From positions 126,364 to 190,363 of the forward strand of contig CANQED010000002.1 in assembly GCA_947594425.1 (NCBI GenBank): a DNA stretch of 64,000 nucleotides, in the 5' to 3' direction. Both the position numbers and the translations under genes were made by a program. Of this stretch, positions 39,366 through 48,250 are shown in pieces. How positions within the stretch are numbered: position 1 is the first letter of the stretch; every line of letters begins with the position of its first letter. The stretch is from an uncultured Ruminiclostridium sp. Lineage in GTDB: Bacteria; Bacillota; Clostridia; Oscillospirales; Ruminococcaceae. Under the pieces are notes generated by a model. The model was given only the letters and a program-made list of their open reading frames with translations, ran no database searches and was not told the origin of the DNA.

Positions 39366-40295
39366 ATGCCTATTCCTAAATATTATGAATTTTTTGCGCC
39401 GGTTATGGAGTGCCTTGCAGACGGCAAAACTCACACCGCAAAGGAAACCCGTGAATACTGTGCAAGCTATTATAAACTATCGGATAAAGAACAGAGCGAA
39501 AAGCTCCAATCGGGCCATACGATATTATTAAATAGGGTCGGCTGGGCGCGTACATATCTGTCCAAAGCAGGTCTTATACAAAAAGTAAACGGGGGAGTTT
39601 ATGCGATAACTTCCGAGGGCAAAAAGGCAATTGCGGACGGTTATAACAAAATTACTGTTGAATTTTTGGAGCAATATCCGACGTTCAACGATTTTACCAA
39701 AAAAACATTCGGAAAAAAAGATAATCAAAATAATATAATTGAAGGTATTTCTGTCTCGCAGGAACAAAGTCCCGAGGAGTTGCTCGAGGACGCGGCTATG
39801 CAGCTTGATTCCAATCTATCCGAGGAGCTTTTGGGAGAGCTTATGAAAATATCCCCTTATGATTTTGAGGAAGTAGTAATTAAGCTGCTTATCAAAATGG
39901 GATATGGAAAACCTGAGGAGAACAAGGAAGCCGTGACCCCAAAGTCCGGTGACGAGGGCATCGACGGCATTATCAGTGCAGATAAATTCGGATTTGATTC
40001 GATCTATATTCAAGCAAAGCAGTGGAAGTCTGGGAGCGTTGTCGGCAGACCCGAAATTCAGAAATTTTTAGGAGCTCTCGCCGGACAGGGAGCGTCAAAA
40101 GGCATTTTCATTACCACAGCGCAGTTTACAAAAGAAGCAATCTCGTATGCCGCAAAGCAGCTTCACAGCAAAATCGTCCTTGTGGACGGCAATCAGCTTG
40201 CCAAGCTGATGATAGAGTACGACCTTGGCGTATCGACTGTCGCAGTGTATAAAGTAAAGCGTATAGATACAGATTTCTTTAATGAGGATATATAA
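39366..40295 (+). CDS. mrr: Mrr-type restriction endonuclease (type IV)
   Basis: 309 aa. The N-terminal ~95 residues form the Mrr_N winged helix (YYEFFAPVMECLADG...). The C-terminal Mrr_cat domain (about 160-290) has the PD-(D/E)XK layout: GDEGIDGII (Asp), YIQAKQWK (Q-x-K), and GIFITTAQFTKEA. Mrr cuts modified foreign DNA. AAAGGAGATG site. It lies divergent to the 185-aa gene copy B and follows the DUF262 module, giving a small defence island. Confidence 0.92.
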   Translation: MPIPKYYEFFAPVMECLADGKTHTAKETREYCASYYKLSDKEQSEKLQSGHTILLNRVGWARTYLSKAGLIQKVNGGVYAITSEGKKAIADGYNKITVEFLEQYPTFNDFTKKTFGKKDNQNNIIEGISVSQEQSPEELLEDAAMQLDSNLSEELLGELMKISPYDFEEVVIKLLIKMGYGKPEENKEAVTPKSGDEGIDGIISADKFGFDSIYIQAKQWKSGSVVGRPEIQKFLGALAGQGASKGIFITTAQFTKEAISYAAKQLHSKIVLVDGNQLAKLMIEYDLGVSTVAVYKVKRIDTDFFNEDI

Positions 40296-40357
40296 TCGTA
40301 TAAATAATCTGTTATTTTGACAAGTATGTTCCTATATTTTTCCCCAAGGAGACCCCT

Positions 40358-40834
40358 ATGTACAAAATCATGTTCGTCTGTCACGGCAACATCTGCCGCT
40401 CGCCCATGGCGGAATATATTTTGCGCGACATATTAAATAAGCGCGGCTGCGGGGACTTGTGCCTGATATCCTCCGCCGCCACAAGCACTGAAGAGATATA
40501 CGGCGGGAGCGGCAACCCCGTCTACCCTCCCGCAAAGGCGCAATTGTCAAAGCGCGGGATAGACTGTTCAAAAAAGCGCGCCGTTTTGCTGCTCAAAAGC
40601 GACTATGACCGCTATGACCTTTTTATCGGGATGGACGGTATGAATATCCGCAATATGCACCGCATATTCGGCGGCGACCCCGAGGGCAAGATACATAAGC
40701 TTAAGGAATACACCGTCGGCGGCGACGTTGCCGACCCGTGGTACAGCGGGGATTTTGACACGGCGTACAGCGAGATATACGACGCTTGCAGCGCTTTAGC
40801 CGGTATGATAATAGGCGGCGGGCTTTTTGTATGA
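40358..40834 (+). CDS. Low-molecular-weight protein-tyrosine-phosphatase
   Basis: 158 aa. The P-loop CHGNICRS (C-x5-R-S) at residues 9-16 and the general-acid loop DPWYSGDFDTAY match the LMWPTP family. AAGGAGA site. Likely a cytosolic phosphatase. Its target cannot be read from the neighbours; it stands alone after the mrr gene. Confidence 0.93.
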   Translation: MYKIMFVCHGNICRSPMAEYILRDILNKRGCGDLCLISSAATSTEEIYGGSGNPVYPPAKAQLSKRGIDCSKKRAVLLLKSDYDRYDLFIGMDGMNIRNMHRIFGGDPEGKIHKLKEYTVGGDVADPWYSGDFDTAYSEIYDACSALAGMIIGGGLFV

Positions 40835-40864
40835 TAAATATACCGAAATAAGAATACGAGAAAG

Positions 40865-41106
40865 AGTGAGCATAAATGGCTCACTTCAGTCTGTAGAAAA
40901 AGGTCGATATAAAGCGGAAGGAAAGAGGAGTTTGATGGGAAAACCATCAGGGTTTTCACCCTCAAGTTTAGATAAAAGCCGCTCGCAGAGCGGCAAAATC
41001 GAGGAAACCCGCTACAGCGGGTGGTCGATTTTTTGTCAGCTTGTCGGAAAATCTGACCCATAGGGAGGGTTTTTCGACAAGCTGGAGTGAGCACAAATAG
41101 CTCACT
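40865..41106. repeat. 242-bp multi-hairpin element bounded by AGTGAGC palindromes
   Basis: The ends are AGTGAGC-N7-GCTCACT at 40865-40885 and 41086-41106, nearly identical to each other. Inside lie GATGG/CCATC, AGGGT/ACCCT, GCCGCTC/GAGCGGC (40978-40994), an AAAATCGA/TCGATTTT stem enclosing CCCGC/GCGGG (40995-41032), and a 10-bp CAGCTTGTCG/CGACAAGCTG (41037-41084). No ORF. It could be a structured RNA or a non-autonomous mobile element. A further small hairpin TTCGTG/CACGAA follows at about 41127-41141. Confidence 0.6.
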
Positions 41107-41224
41107 TTTACTTTTGCCTGTATATTTCGTGTAGCACGAAAATAATTCCAAAACTTAATCATTTCCCTTGACGGTATCGGTTTTTTATGGTAAAATTTTT
41201 ATATCAACTTTACGGAGGATAATA

Positions 41225-42418
41225 ATGGATAATATTTTAAGCGTTGTCAATCCTATATACTTGACGGGGAAAGGGACCGCGTCGATGTTGGCGGCCCGAG
41301 GCGATAAAGACGCGGTAGAATTGATGAAGCAGATAAGCGCCGAGGCGGATAAACGAGGTGGTTCTTCCGCAATGCCGCCGATGTTGGCGAACAGCTTCTG
41401 CGTCGGGCAGCAGGCGCGCTATGAGATCTACAACACGCTTGCAGAGCGTTTCGGCAAGGCGAACATAGTGGATCTCCCGTGCGGATATACGCCGAGAGGC
41501 ATGAGCGTGACAAAGCATGGAAAGCGCTATTTCGGGCTTGACCTGCCTATCGTTATCAGCGAAATGGCGTCAGCCGCCGCAAAGGTCATGACCCCCGAGC
41601 AGTCAAAGCTCGCCGTATATAGGGGCGTGGACGCGACTAATTATGAGTCTTTAAGAGACGCTCTTGGCGACGCCGAGGGCGAGATATGTATAATCACCGA
41701 GGGGCTTATCCCTTATTTTAACGAGCCCGAGCTAATCAGTATGTGCGGGGCTGTACGCCGCTTGCTCTCGGAATACGGCGGGTGCTGGATAACGGCGGAT
41801 CACAGCGTGGTAGGAATATACAGCGATACCTTCCGCGCCCTTTACGGCGATAATAACAGCGATATGCTGGCCCTTACCAAAAGCTCCGCGTCGGAGATCG
41901 CCGGTGTGAAATTATGCCAAAACTCCATGTGCAAAAACGGCTATGCGGCGGCGGAGGCTTTCTTAAACGCGCAAGGCTTTGCGGTAGAAAGGCACAGTAT
42001 ATCCGATTATCTGCCCGACCTTAACGGCGTGGATACCGATAAGCTGCGCGACGCGTACAGACCTATGGAGGCGTGGATAATGACCGCGGATCCTGCCGCT
42101 GACAGTACCTCCGACAGCAAAGACAAAAAGCCGTTTTCGGTAAAAATGGATATCGAGGGCGAAAATATGACGGCTGTATTGAGCGGTCGCCTTGACACCA
42201 TAACCGCGCCCGAGCTGCTGGAAAAGTTCGAGAGCGCTAAGCAGGGCGTAACATCCTGCACCGTAAACGCAAAAGAGTTGGAATACATCTCCTCTGCAGG
42301 GCTGCGTGTTCTGCTTATTATCTATAAGGCTCTGAACGGAAATATGAAAGTAGAGCAGACAAATCCCGTGGTAAGAGAGATACTTGAAGTAACGGGCTTT
42401 GAGCAGTTTTTACTGTAA
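41225..42418 (+). CDS. LCM-like methyltransferase fused to a STAS domain
   Basis: 397 aa from the ATG at 41225 (CGGAGG ahead; track start 41168 rejected). Residues ~1-280 resemble leucine carboxyl methyltransferase/TcmP-like SAM enzymes: NIVDLPCGYTPRG (motif I region), FGLDLP, CIITEGLIPYFNEPE, WITADHS. Residues ~300-397 are a STAS domain of the anti-anti-sigma type, with AVLSGRLDTITAPELL and the phospho-serine region YISSAGLRVLL. I do not know the fusion from a named system. It may join methyl transfer to partner-switch signalling; this is inference. Confidence 0.8.
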   Translation: MDNILSVVNPIYLTGKGTASMLAARGDKDAVELMKQISAEADKRGGSSAMPPMLANSFCVGQQARYEIYNTLAERFGKANIVDLPCGYTPRGMSVTKHGKRYFGLDLPIVISEMASAAAKVMTPEQSKLAVYRGVDATNYESLRDALGDAEGEICIITEGLIPYFNEPELISMCGAVRRLLSEYGGCWITADHSVVGIYSDTFRALYGDNNSDMLALTKSSASEIAGVKLCQNSMCKNGYAAAEAFLNAQGFAVERHSISDYLPDLNGVDTDKLRDAYRPMEAWIMTADPAADSTSDSKDKKPFSVKMDIEGENMTAVLSGRLDTITAPELLEKFESAKQGVTSCTVNAKELEYISSAGLRVLLIIYKALNGNMKVEQTNPVVREILEVTGFEQFLL

Positions 42419-42428
42419 AGGCGGGCTT

Positions 42429-43193
42429 TTATATAATAAACATACCGCCGCAAAGGACGGTTATCACAGCGTCGATAAGCCCGAGAGCAAAGCAGCCCAG
42501 CCCGCACAGCACCGAGCGTGATATGTATGTCGGGCAGTATTCTCTCGCCCTGCGCTCGGCAACTTTAGAATTAAGGCAGGAGAAAATGCACGCGGACATT
42601 TTCAGCGAAAGGCGGCACTGATACGAGATTATAAGTATCCCGAGCACCGACGACGGCACGACCAAGACCGCCGCGGCGGCGACCCCCGCCGAGCCGAACG
42701 CACCGACAAAGCACGCGGACGCCATCCCCGCGCCTATTCCTCTAAGCAGCGGCACAAGCACTATCACGGGCTGACCCACCGCGCAAAATCCGAAGAAAAA
42801 CGGCGCCGCCGCCCATATCAGCGCGCCGAAAAACGACGCCGAGGCGTTTTCAAAAAATCCGCCGTTTACCCTAAGCGCAAGATAGCTGTCCAGCACCTCG
42901 CGCGACAGCGAGCTGAACACCCCGTCGTATAGGAAAAAGCCCAAGACCGCCCCTATCGCCGCAATTATCAGCAATGCCGCGAATGCCGCCCTGCCCCTGC
43001 TTTGATGTCGGACGGAGGGTATGTAGATAGGTAGCTCGACAGGGGGCAAAACCTCGCCGCTTTTATCCTCGGGCTCGGTATCGGCGGAGACATCTGCGGA
43101 AGCGTCGGGCTCGTATATCCCGCCGCGCTCTTTGCCAAAATTCGTATCCGTCCAAAAGCCCGGCTCGGGTAATTTTTGCGATATCAATTCCAT
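42429..43193 (-). CDS. SpoIIM-like integral membrane protein
   Basis: 254 aa from the ATG at 43193; the ATG at 43205 touches the GAAAGG site and is unlikely. An acidic cytoplasmic N-terminus (~65 residues, Asp/Glu-rich) is followed by about five membrane helices. The block FFFGFCAVGQPVIVLVPLLRGIGAG resembles the SpoIIM family, which in spore formers serves the engulfment complex DMP. Family call is from topology and this block only. Converges with the STAS fusion gene, leaving only 10 nt between the stops. Confidence 0.55.
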   Translation of the reverse strand: MELISQKLPEPGFWTDTNFGKERGGIYEPDASADVSADTEPEDKSGEVLPPVELPIYIPSVRHQSRGRAAFAALLIIAAIGAVLGFFLYDGVFSSLSREVLDSYLALRVNGGFFENASASFFGALIWAAAPFFFGFCAVGQPVIVLVPLLRGIGAGMASACFVGAFGSAGVAAAAVLVVPSSVLGILIISYQCRLSLKMSACIFSCLNSKVAERRAREYCPTYISRSVLCGLGCFALGLIDAVITVLCGGMFII

Positions 43194-43327
43194 AGCTTTG
43201 ATCATCCTTTCTGCGCTTGTCCTATCAAATAATATGCGCAGAATTCATGAATATGACTATGAAAAAATGTCCCCGTGTAATGCCTTCCACCCTTAGCGAA
43301 GAAGTCACAAAAACCGAATAGGATATC

Positions 43328-43359
43328 AAATCGGCGTGCCCGCTTGGGCACGCCGATTT
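43328..43359. terminator. Perfect 14-bp hairpin in a divergent gap
   Basis: AAATCGGCGTGCCC-GCTT-GGGCACGCCGATTT followed by ATATTT. Looks like an intrinsic terminator, yet the flanking genes diverge and no gene precedes it. An orphan remnant, or the end of an unseen small RNA from 43206-43327. The rest of 43206-43429 holds nothing I recognise. Confidence 0.6.
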
Positions 43360-43429
43360 ATATTTACAGCGGACAAATTGCTGTCCGACTGCCGCTCGTC
43401 TTGAGAGGTTGTATGTGCAGGATATTAGC

Positions 43430-43466
43430 TTACACATTCCTTTGCTGATTTTACATTCATTTTACA
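43430..43466 (+). promoter_or_regulatory. Pho-box-like direct repeats upstream of pstS
   Basis: TTTTACA at 43449 and 43460 are spaced 11 bp; a TTACA at 43430 is 21 bp further up. PhoP boxes of Gram-positives are TTTACA-like repeats with 11-bp periodicity. The operon encodes its own PhoPR, which supports this. The -10 region could not be fixed. Confidence 0.6.
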
Positions 43467-43551
43467 AACACACGATAACAAATTTGATTTTGCAGGGCTA
43501 TCATATAGCTGTACCCAAAAGGTAAATGAAAAAGCAAAGGAGAATTTTAAG

Positions 43552-44361
43552 ATGAAGAAGATTTTAACATTAGCACTTACCGCGGCTTTAGCGGTATCGA
43601 CGCTTGCCGGATGTTCCGGAAATCAGAAAAGCGGTACGGTCAACACCGACGGCTCGACCTCTATGGCGGACGTTATGGGGGCGCTGACTGAGGCTTTTAA
43701 GGGGAAAGAACCGAATATTACCGTCAACTACTCAGGCACGGGTTCGGGGTCGGGAATAAGCGGGGTGTTGGACGGCACCTGCGATATAGGACTTTCCAGC
43801 CGCGAGCTTAAACAGGAAGAGATGGACAAAGGCGCGGTCGCGCATATCGTCGCTTTAGACGGCGTTGCGGTCGTTTTGAACCCGAAGAACACCGTAACAG
43901 ATCTTACTACGGAGCAGATCGCGGATATCTTTACAGGTAAAATTTCAAGCTGGTCGGAGCTCGGCGGAGCGGACGCGCCGATTGCGATATACGGGCGTGA
44001 GGACGGTTCGGGGACACGCAGCGCGTTTGAAGAGATCGTTGGAGTCGAGGGTATGTGCGCATATACGAACGAATATGGCTCTACCGGCGATGTTATCGGA
44101 AATGTTGCCTCCAACGAAAATGCGATAGGCTATGCCTCTCTCTCCGCTGTGGACAGCAGCGTTACCGCCGCAAAGGTGAACGGCGTTACACCGAGCGAGG
44201 CTACAGTCAAGGACGGCAGCTACACTATCCAACGCCCGTTTGTGATGGTTACAAAGAAAGATGCACAGCTGTCCGAAGCGGCGCAGACATTCCTCGATTT
44301 TGCAATGAGTGAGGAAGCGGCGGAGTACATAGCGGCGGCGGGCGCAGTATATCCTAACTGA
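43552..44361 (+). CDS. pstS: Phosphate ABC transporter substrate-binding lipoprotein
   Basis: 269 aa. Signal peptide with lipobox STLAGC. Phosphate-binding loops are seen as DGSTSMADVM, YSGTGSGSGI, CDIGLSSREL and GREDGSGTRSAFEE. Extracellular receptor of the PstSCAB importer. AAAGGAG site. First gene of pstS-pstC-pstA-pstB-phoU-phoP-phoR. Confidence 0.95.
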   Translation: MKKILTLALTAALAVSTLAGCSGNQKSGTVNTDGSTSMADVMGALTEAFKGKEPNITVNYSGTGSGSGISGVLDGTCDIGLSSRELKQEEMDKGAVAHIVALDGVAVVLNPKNTVTDLTTEQIADIFTGKISSWSELGGADAPIAIYGREDGSGTRSAFEEIVGVEGMCAYTNEYGSTGDVIGNVASNENAIGYASLSAVDSSVTAAKVNGVTPSEATVKDGSYTIQRPFVMVTKKDAQLSEAAQTFLDFAMSEEAAEYIAAAGAVYPN

Positions 44362-44362
44362 T

Positions 44363-45235
44363 ATGAAAAAAGCAAAATTAAAAGCGGTAGAGAGAGCCAT
44401 GCAGGTTCTCTTTACCCTATGCGGACTTGCGGCGGTCGGATTTGTGCTGCTTATCACCGTTTACCTTGTAATTTCTGGCATTCCGGCAATACAAAAAGTC
44501 GGTCTATTCGATTTCCTTTTCGGTCAGACCTGGGCGGCAAGTCAGGATCGGTACGGTATTTTTCCCCTTATCCTGACGTCCGTGTACGGTACGGCGGGAG
44601 CTATCGTGATAGGTGTGCCGATAGGCTTTTTCACGGCGGTATTTCTCGCTAAGGTCGCGCCGAAAAAGGTGGCGAATGTTATACGTCCCGCCGTGAGCCT
44701 TTTGGCGGGGATACCGTCGGTGGTATACGGACTTGTAGGTATGTGCGTGCTTGTGCCGGCGTTGCGAGAATGGCTTAATCTTCCCGCAGGGGACAGCCTT
44801 CTTGCGGCGATAATCGTCCTTGCTGTGATGATTTTGCCATCAGTTATTTCTCTTTCCGAAACCGCTTTAGAGGCGGTGCCGAAAGAATACGAGGAGGCGT
44901 CGCTCGCTCTCGGCGCGACAAAGCTGGACACGTATTTTCGCGTTTCGGCTCCCGCGGCAAAAAGCGGCATTGCGGCGGCGGTAGTTTTAGGTATAGGACG
45001 GGCTATCGGCGAGGCTATGGCAATTATGATGGTGGCGGGAAATGTCGCAAATATGCCGGAGCTTACCCGCTCGGTGAGATTTCTCACGACAGGTATTTCG
45101 ATAGAGCTTAACTATTCTCAGGACGGCAGCTTACAGCGGCAGGCGCTGTTTTCTATCGGACTTGTCCTGTTCCTCTTTACCATGCTGATAAATGCTTTTC
45201 TGAATCTCGTTTTGAAGAGAGAAAAGGAGCGCTGA
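44363..45235 (+). CDS. pstC: Phosphate ABC transporter permease PstC
   Basis: 290 aa, six membrane helices. The permease signature region EASLALGATKLDTYFRVSAPAA (EAA loop) and AIGEAMAIMMVAGN are present. Starts 1 nt after the pstS stop. Forms the channel with PstA. Confidence 0.95.
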   Translation: MKKAKLKAVERAMQVLFTLCGLAAVGFVLLITVYLVISGIPAIQKVGLFDFLFGQTWAASQDRYGIFPLILTSVYGTAGAIVIGVPIGFFTAVFLAKVAPKKVANVIRPAVSLLAGIPSVVYGLVGMCVLVPALREWLNLPAGDSLLAAIIVLAVMILPSVISLSETALEAVPKEYEEASLALGATKLDTYFRVSAPAAKSGIAAAVVLGIGRAIGEAMAIMMVAGNVANMPELTRSVRFLTTGISIELNYSQDGSLQRQALFSIGLVLFLFTMLINAFLNLVLKREKER

Positions 45236-45236
45236 T

Positions 45237-46076
45237 ATGAGACGAAAAGTATATGAGATAATAGGTCGGGTCCTTTTATACGGCTGTGCGGCGATAACTA
45301 TCGGACTGCTGCTGTTTCTTATCGCGTATATCCTTTTTCGGGGTGTCGGCGGGATAAGCTGGCAGTTTTTATCCACCTCGGAAAGCGTCATAAACGGCAC
45401 AATAGGTATTCTTCCCGCGATAGAAAACACGCTTTTTGTAATACTGGTATCCCTTGTCATAGCGCTTCCGTTAGGCGTGGGCGCGGCGATTTATCTGACA
45501 GAATACGCAAAAAACAAACGGTTTGTCGCGGTCATCGAGTTTGCCTCGGAAACTCTCGCGGGTATCCCGTCGATAATTTACGCGCTTGTCGGGGTAATTA
45601 TCTTCTGCACCGCGCTGAAACTGCAAAAGACGCTGCTGTCAGGGTCGCTGACGTTAGTAATCATGATTTTGCCGACGATAATACGCTCAACTCAGGAGAG
45701 CCTTAAAACCGTACCGCAAAGCTATCGCGAGGGCGCTTTGGGGCTTGGCAGCGGAAAATGGCACATGATACGCACGGTCGTGCTGCCGTCCTCTATTGAG
45801 GGAATAGTGACGGGGTGTATTCTTGCTGTCGGTCGTGTGGTGGGCGAAAGCGCGGTGCTGATGTATACGGCGGGTATGAGTATGGCAATGCAGAGCTTTT
45901 CCATTGACAGCATAACCGGCGCTTCGGGTGCTACACTGACCGTCGCACTTTATCATTACGCCAAGGAAAACGCGGATTTTCAGGTCGCGTTTTCAATAGC
46001 GACGATACTTTTGATACTTACCGTGCTTATCAATTTTGCTGCAGCATTTCTCGGCAAAAAGCTGAAAAGGAGCTGA
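45237..46076 (+). CDS. pstA: Phosphate ABC transporter permease PstA
   Basis: 279 aa, six helices. EAA loop REGALGLGSGKWHMIRTVVLP and GRVVGESAVLMYTAG identify PstA. Starts 1 nt after pstC. Confidence 0.95.
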   Translation: MRRKVYEIIGRVLLYGCAAITIGLLLFLIAYILFRGVGGISWQFLSTSESVINGTIGILPAIENTLFVILVSLVIALPLGVGAAIYLTEYAKNKRFVAVIEFASETLAGIPSIIYALVGVIIFCTALKLQKTLLSGSLTLVIMILPTIIRSTQESLKTVPQSYREGALGLGSGKWHMIRTVVLPSSIEGIVTGCILAVGRVVGESAVLMYTAGMSMAMQSFSIDSITGASGATLTVALYHYAKENADFQVAFSIATILLILTVLINFAAAFLGKKLKRS

Positions 46077-46079
46077 ATT

Positions 46080-46838
46080 ATGACTGACACTGTAATTTCT
46101 GCAAAGCATTTAGACTTTTACTACGGCGAGACCCACGCTCTAAAGGACATCTGCCTTGATATTCCCGAGCATAATATTACAGCGCTGATAGGTCCCTCGG
46201 GCTGCGGAAAATCTACATTTTTACGAACTATCAACCGTATGAACGACCTTATAGAGGGTGTAAGAGTGACAGGCTCGCTTTCATATCGCAAAGAGGAAAT
46301 ATATGCCGCGGGTCGTGATGTGACGGCTCTTCGCAAGAATATCGGCATGGTGTTTCAAAAGCCCAACCCGTTCCCGATGTCGATATATGACAACGTGGCG
46401 TACGGACCGCGTACTCACGGTATCCGTGCAAAAGCAAAGCTTGACGAAATCGTCGAACAGTCGCTGCGGGACGCGGCTATTTGGGACGAGGTAAAAGACA
46501 GGCTTAAAAAGAATGCACTTGGGCTGTCCGGCGGACAGCAGCAAAGGCTTTGTATTGCCCGCGCGTTAGCGGTAAAACCCGACGTACTTCTTATGGACGA
46601 GTCCACCTCGGCGCTCGACCCTATCTCTACCTCCAAAATTGAAGATTTAGCTATGGAGCTAAAAAAGGATTACACTATCGTAATAGTCACTCACAATATG
46701 CAGCAGGCGGTGAGGATATCGGATAGAACAGCGTTTTTCCTTTTGGGAGAGCTGATAGAGTACGGCGACACCGAGAAAATGTTCTCTCAGCCGGAGGACA
46801 AGCGCACCGAGGACTATATCACGGGGAGGTTCGGATAA
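46080..46838 (+). CDS. pstB: Phosphate ABC transporter ATP-binding protein
   Basis: 252 aa. Walker [10 protein letters not shown], signature [15 protein letters not shown], Walker [14 protein letters not shown], and PstB-specific NRMNDLIEG. [27 protein letters not shown] Q-loop is present as [14 protein letters not shown]. Its stop overlaps phoU by 1 nt. Confidence 0.97.
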   Translation: MTDTVISAKHLDFYYGETHALKDICLDIPEHNITALIGPSGCGKSTFLRTINRMNDLIEGVRVTGSLSYRKEEIYAAGRDVTALRKNIGMVFQKPNPFPMSIYDNVAYGPRTHGIRAKAKLDEIVEQSLRDAAIWDEVKDRLKKNALGLSGGQQQRLCIARALAVKPDVLLMDESTSALDPISTSKIEDLAMELKKDYTIVIVTHNMQQAVRISDRTAFFLLGELIEYGDTEKMFSQPEDKRTEDYITGRFG

Positions 46839-47494
46839 TGAGAACAAAATTCGACGAGCAGCTTAATACTTTGGGGCAGGAGCTTATCAAAATGGGCTCG
46901 CTGTGCGAGGAGGTCATTTCTCTGGCGGCGTCCGCTCTTATTCAAAAGGACGACGCGCTTGCGGCGAAGATTGCCCCGCTCGACCACGAGATAGACGAAA
47001 AGGAACGTCAGATCGAATCTATGTGTCTGCGGCTTTTACTACAGCAACAGCCTGTGGCGCGGGATCTCAGACAAATTTCCGCCGCCTTAAAAATGATAAC
47101 CGATATGGAGCGTATAGGCGATCAGGCGGAGGAAATAGCTGAGATACTGCCGTTTCTTAATGATAGGACATTACCCGAACATATCAAAATTCGTGAAATG
47201 GCAAAGGCGACGATAAAAATGGTAACCGACAGCGTGGACGCTTATGTAAAGCAGGACACGACCATTGCCGAGGCGGTCATTTCCTCCGACGACATCGTGG
47301 ACGATTATTTCAAGGATATTAAAAGCAGTCTTATCTCGCTTATCGCACAAAATTCCACCGAGGGGGAATATGCCCTTGACCTTTTGATGGTGGCAAAATA
47401 TTTTGAACGAATAGGAGATCATGCCACAAATATTGCAGAATGGGTGTTGTTTTCCGTCACAGGAGAAAAAAGCATACAGCCCCCGACAGGTTGA
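46838..47494 (+). CDS. phoU: Phosphate signalling protein PhoU
   Basis: 218 aa, all helical with two PhoU repeats. Each has the metal-binding E/DxxxD pattern: MITDMERIGDQAEEIAE and MVAKYFERIGDHATNIAEW. Links the Pst transporter to PhoR inhibition. Starts at the pstB stop. Confidence 0.95.
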   Translation: MRTKFDEQLNTLGQELIKMGSLCEEVISLAASALIQKDDALAAKIAPLDHEIDEKERQIESMCLRLLLQQQPVARDLRQISAALKMITDMERIGDQAEEIAEILPFLNDRTLPEHIKIREMAKATIKMVTDSVDAYVKQDTTIAEAVISSDDIVDDYFKDIKSSLISLIAQNSTEGEYALDLLMVAKYFERIGDHATNIAEWVLFSVTGEKSIQPPTG

Positions 47495-47532
47495 AAAAAG
47501 CATGAAAATGTGCTATGATAATATGGGCTTGT

Positions 47533-47560
47533 GCAGGCGGTCCTTTGCCTGCTTTTCATT
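47533..47560 (+). terminator. Possible attenuator between phoU and phoP
   Basis: GCAGGC/GCCTGC (47533-47538 with 47547-47552) followed by TTTTCATTTCTT. A short stem and T tract could lower expression of phoPR relative to pst. Confidence 0.5.
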
Positions 47561-47581
47561 TCTTGAAAGGAAGTGAATATA

Positions 47582-48250
47582 TTGATCTACTGCGTTGAAG
47601 ATGACAGCGGTATCCGTGACTTAATGATATATACCTTGAACGCCGCAGGCTTTGAGGCAAAGGGGTTTTCGGACGGAGCGTCCTTTTGGGAGGCGCTGCG
47701 TGAGTTTACCCCGGAGCTTGTGCTTCTTGATATTATGCTCCCCGGAGAGGACGGTATCAGTATCTTGAAACGGCTGAGGGAAAGCGGCAATAATGTGCCT
47801 GTTATTATGGCTACTGCCAAAGGGACCGAATATGACAAGGTGATAGGGCTTGACCTCGGCGCGGACGATTATCTTGCAAAGCCTTTCGGCATGATGGAAA
47901 TGCTGTCCCGCGTAAAAGCGGTGCTCCGCCGTGTTTCTCATGTTTGTCAAAGTGAGGTGTTATTGCACAGCGGTATACAGATGGACACGGCACAGCACAT
48001 TGTAACAGCGGACGGAACAAGGATAGAGCTTACCTATAAGGAATATGAGCTGCTGCGAAAATTTATGGAAAATCCCGGACGGGTGTTTACACGCGACCAA
48101 CTTCTCACAAGTATATGGGGCAACTCTTATATCGGAGAGACCCGCACGGTGGACGTTCATATCGGCACACTGAGGACAAAGCTGGGACGCTGCGGCGACT
48201 GCATTGAGACCGTGCGCGGCGTAGGTTATCGGTTAGGGGCGGAGAAATGA
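47582..48250 (+). CDS. phoP: OmpR-family response regulator PhoP/PhoB
   Basis: 222 aa from the TTG at 47582, 10 nt after GAAAGGA; the GTG at 47573 is only 1 nt from that site. Receiver domain: acidic pocket CVEDDS, phospho-Asp LVLLDIMLPGEDG, Lys in YLAKPFGMMEM. C-terminal winged helix: ELTYKEYELLRKFMENPGRVFTRD. The 4-nt overlap with phoR and the pst context make phosphate control very likely. Confidence 0.93.
   Translation: MIYCVEDDSGIRDLMIYTLNAAGFEAKGFSDGASFWEALREFTPELVLLDIMLPGEDGISILKRLRESGNNVPVIMATAKGTEYDKVIGLDLGADDYLAKPFGMMEMLSRVKAVLRRVSHVCQSEVLLHSGIQMDTAQHIVTADGTRIELTYKEYELLRKFMENPGRVFTRDQLLTSIWGNSYIGETRTVDVHIGTLRTKLGRCGDCIETVRGVGYRLGAEK

Noticed and set aside
43206-43330. 20-24 aa ORFs in the gap before pstS
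   Set aside because: Very short, no ribosome binding site, no conservation evidence.
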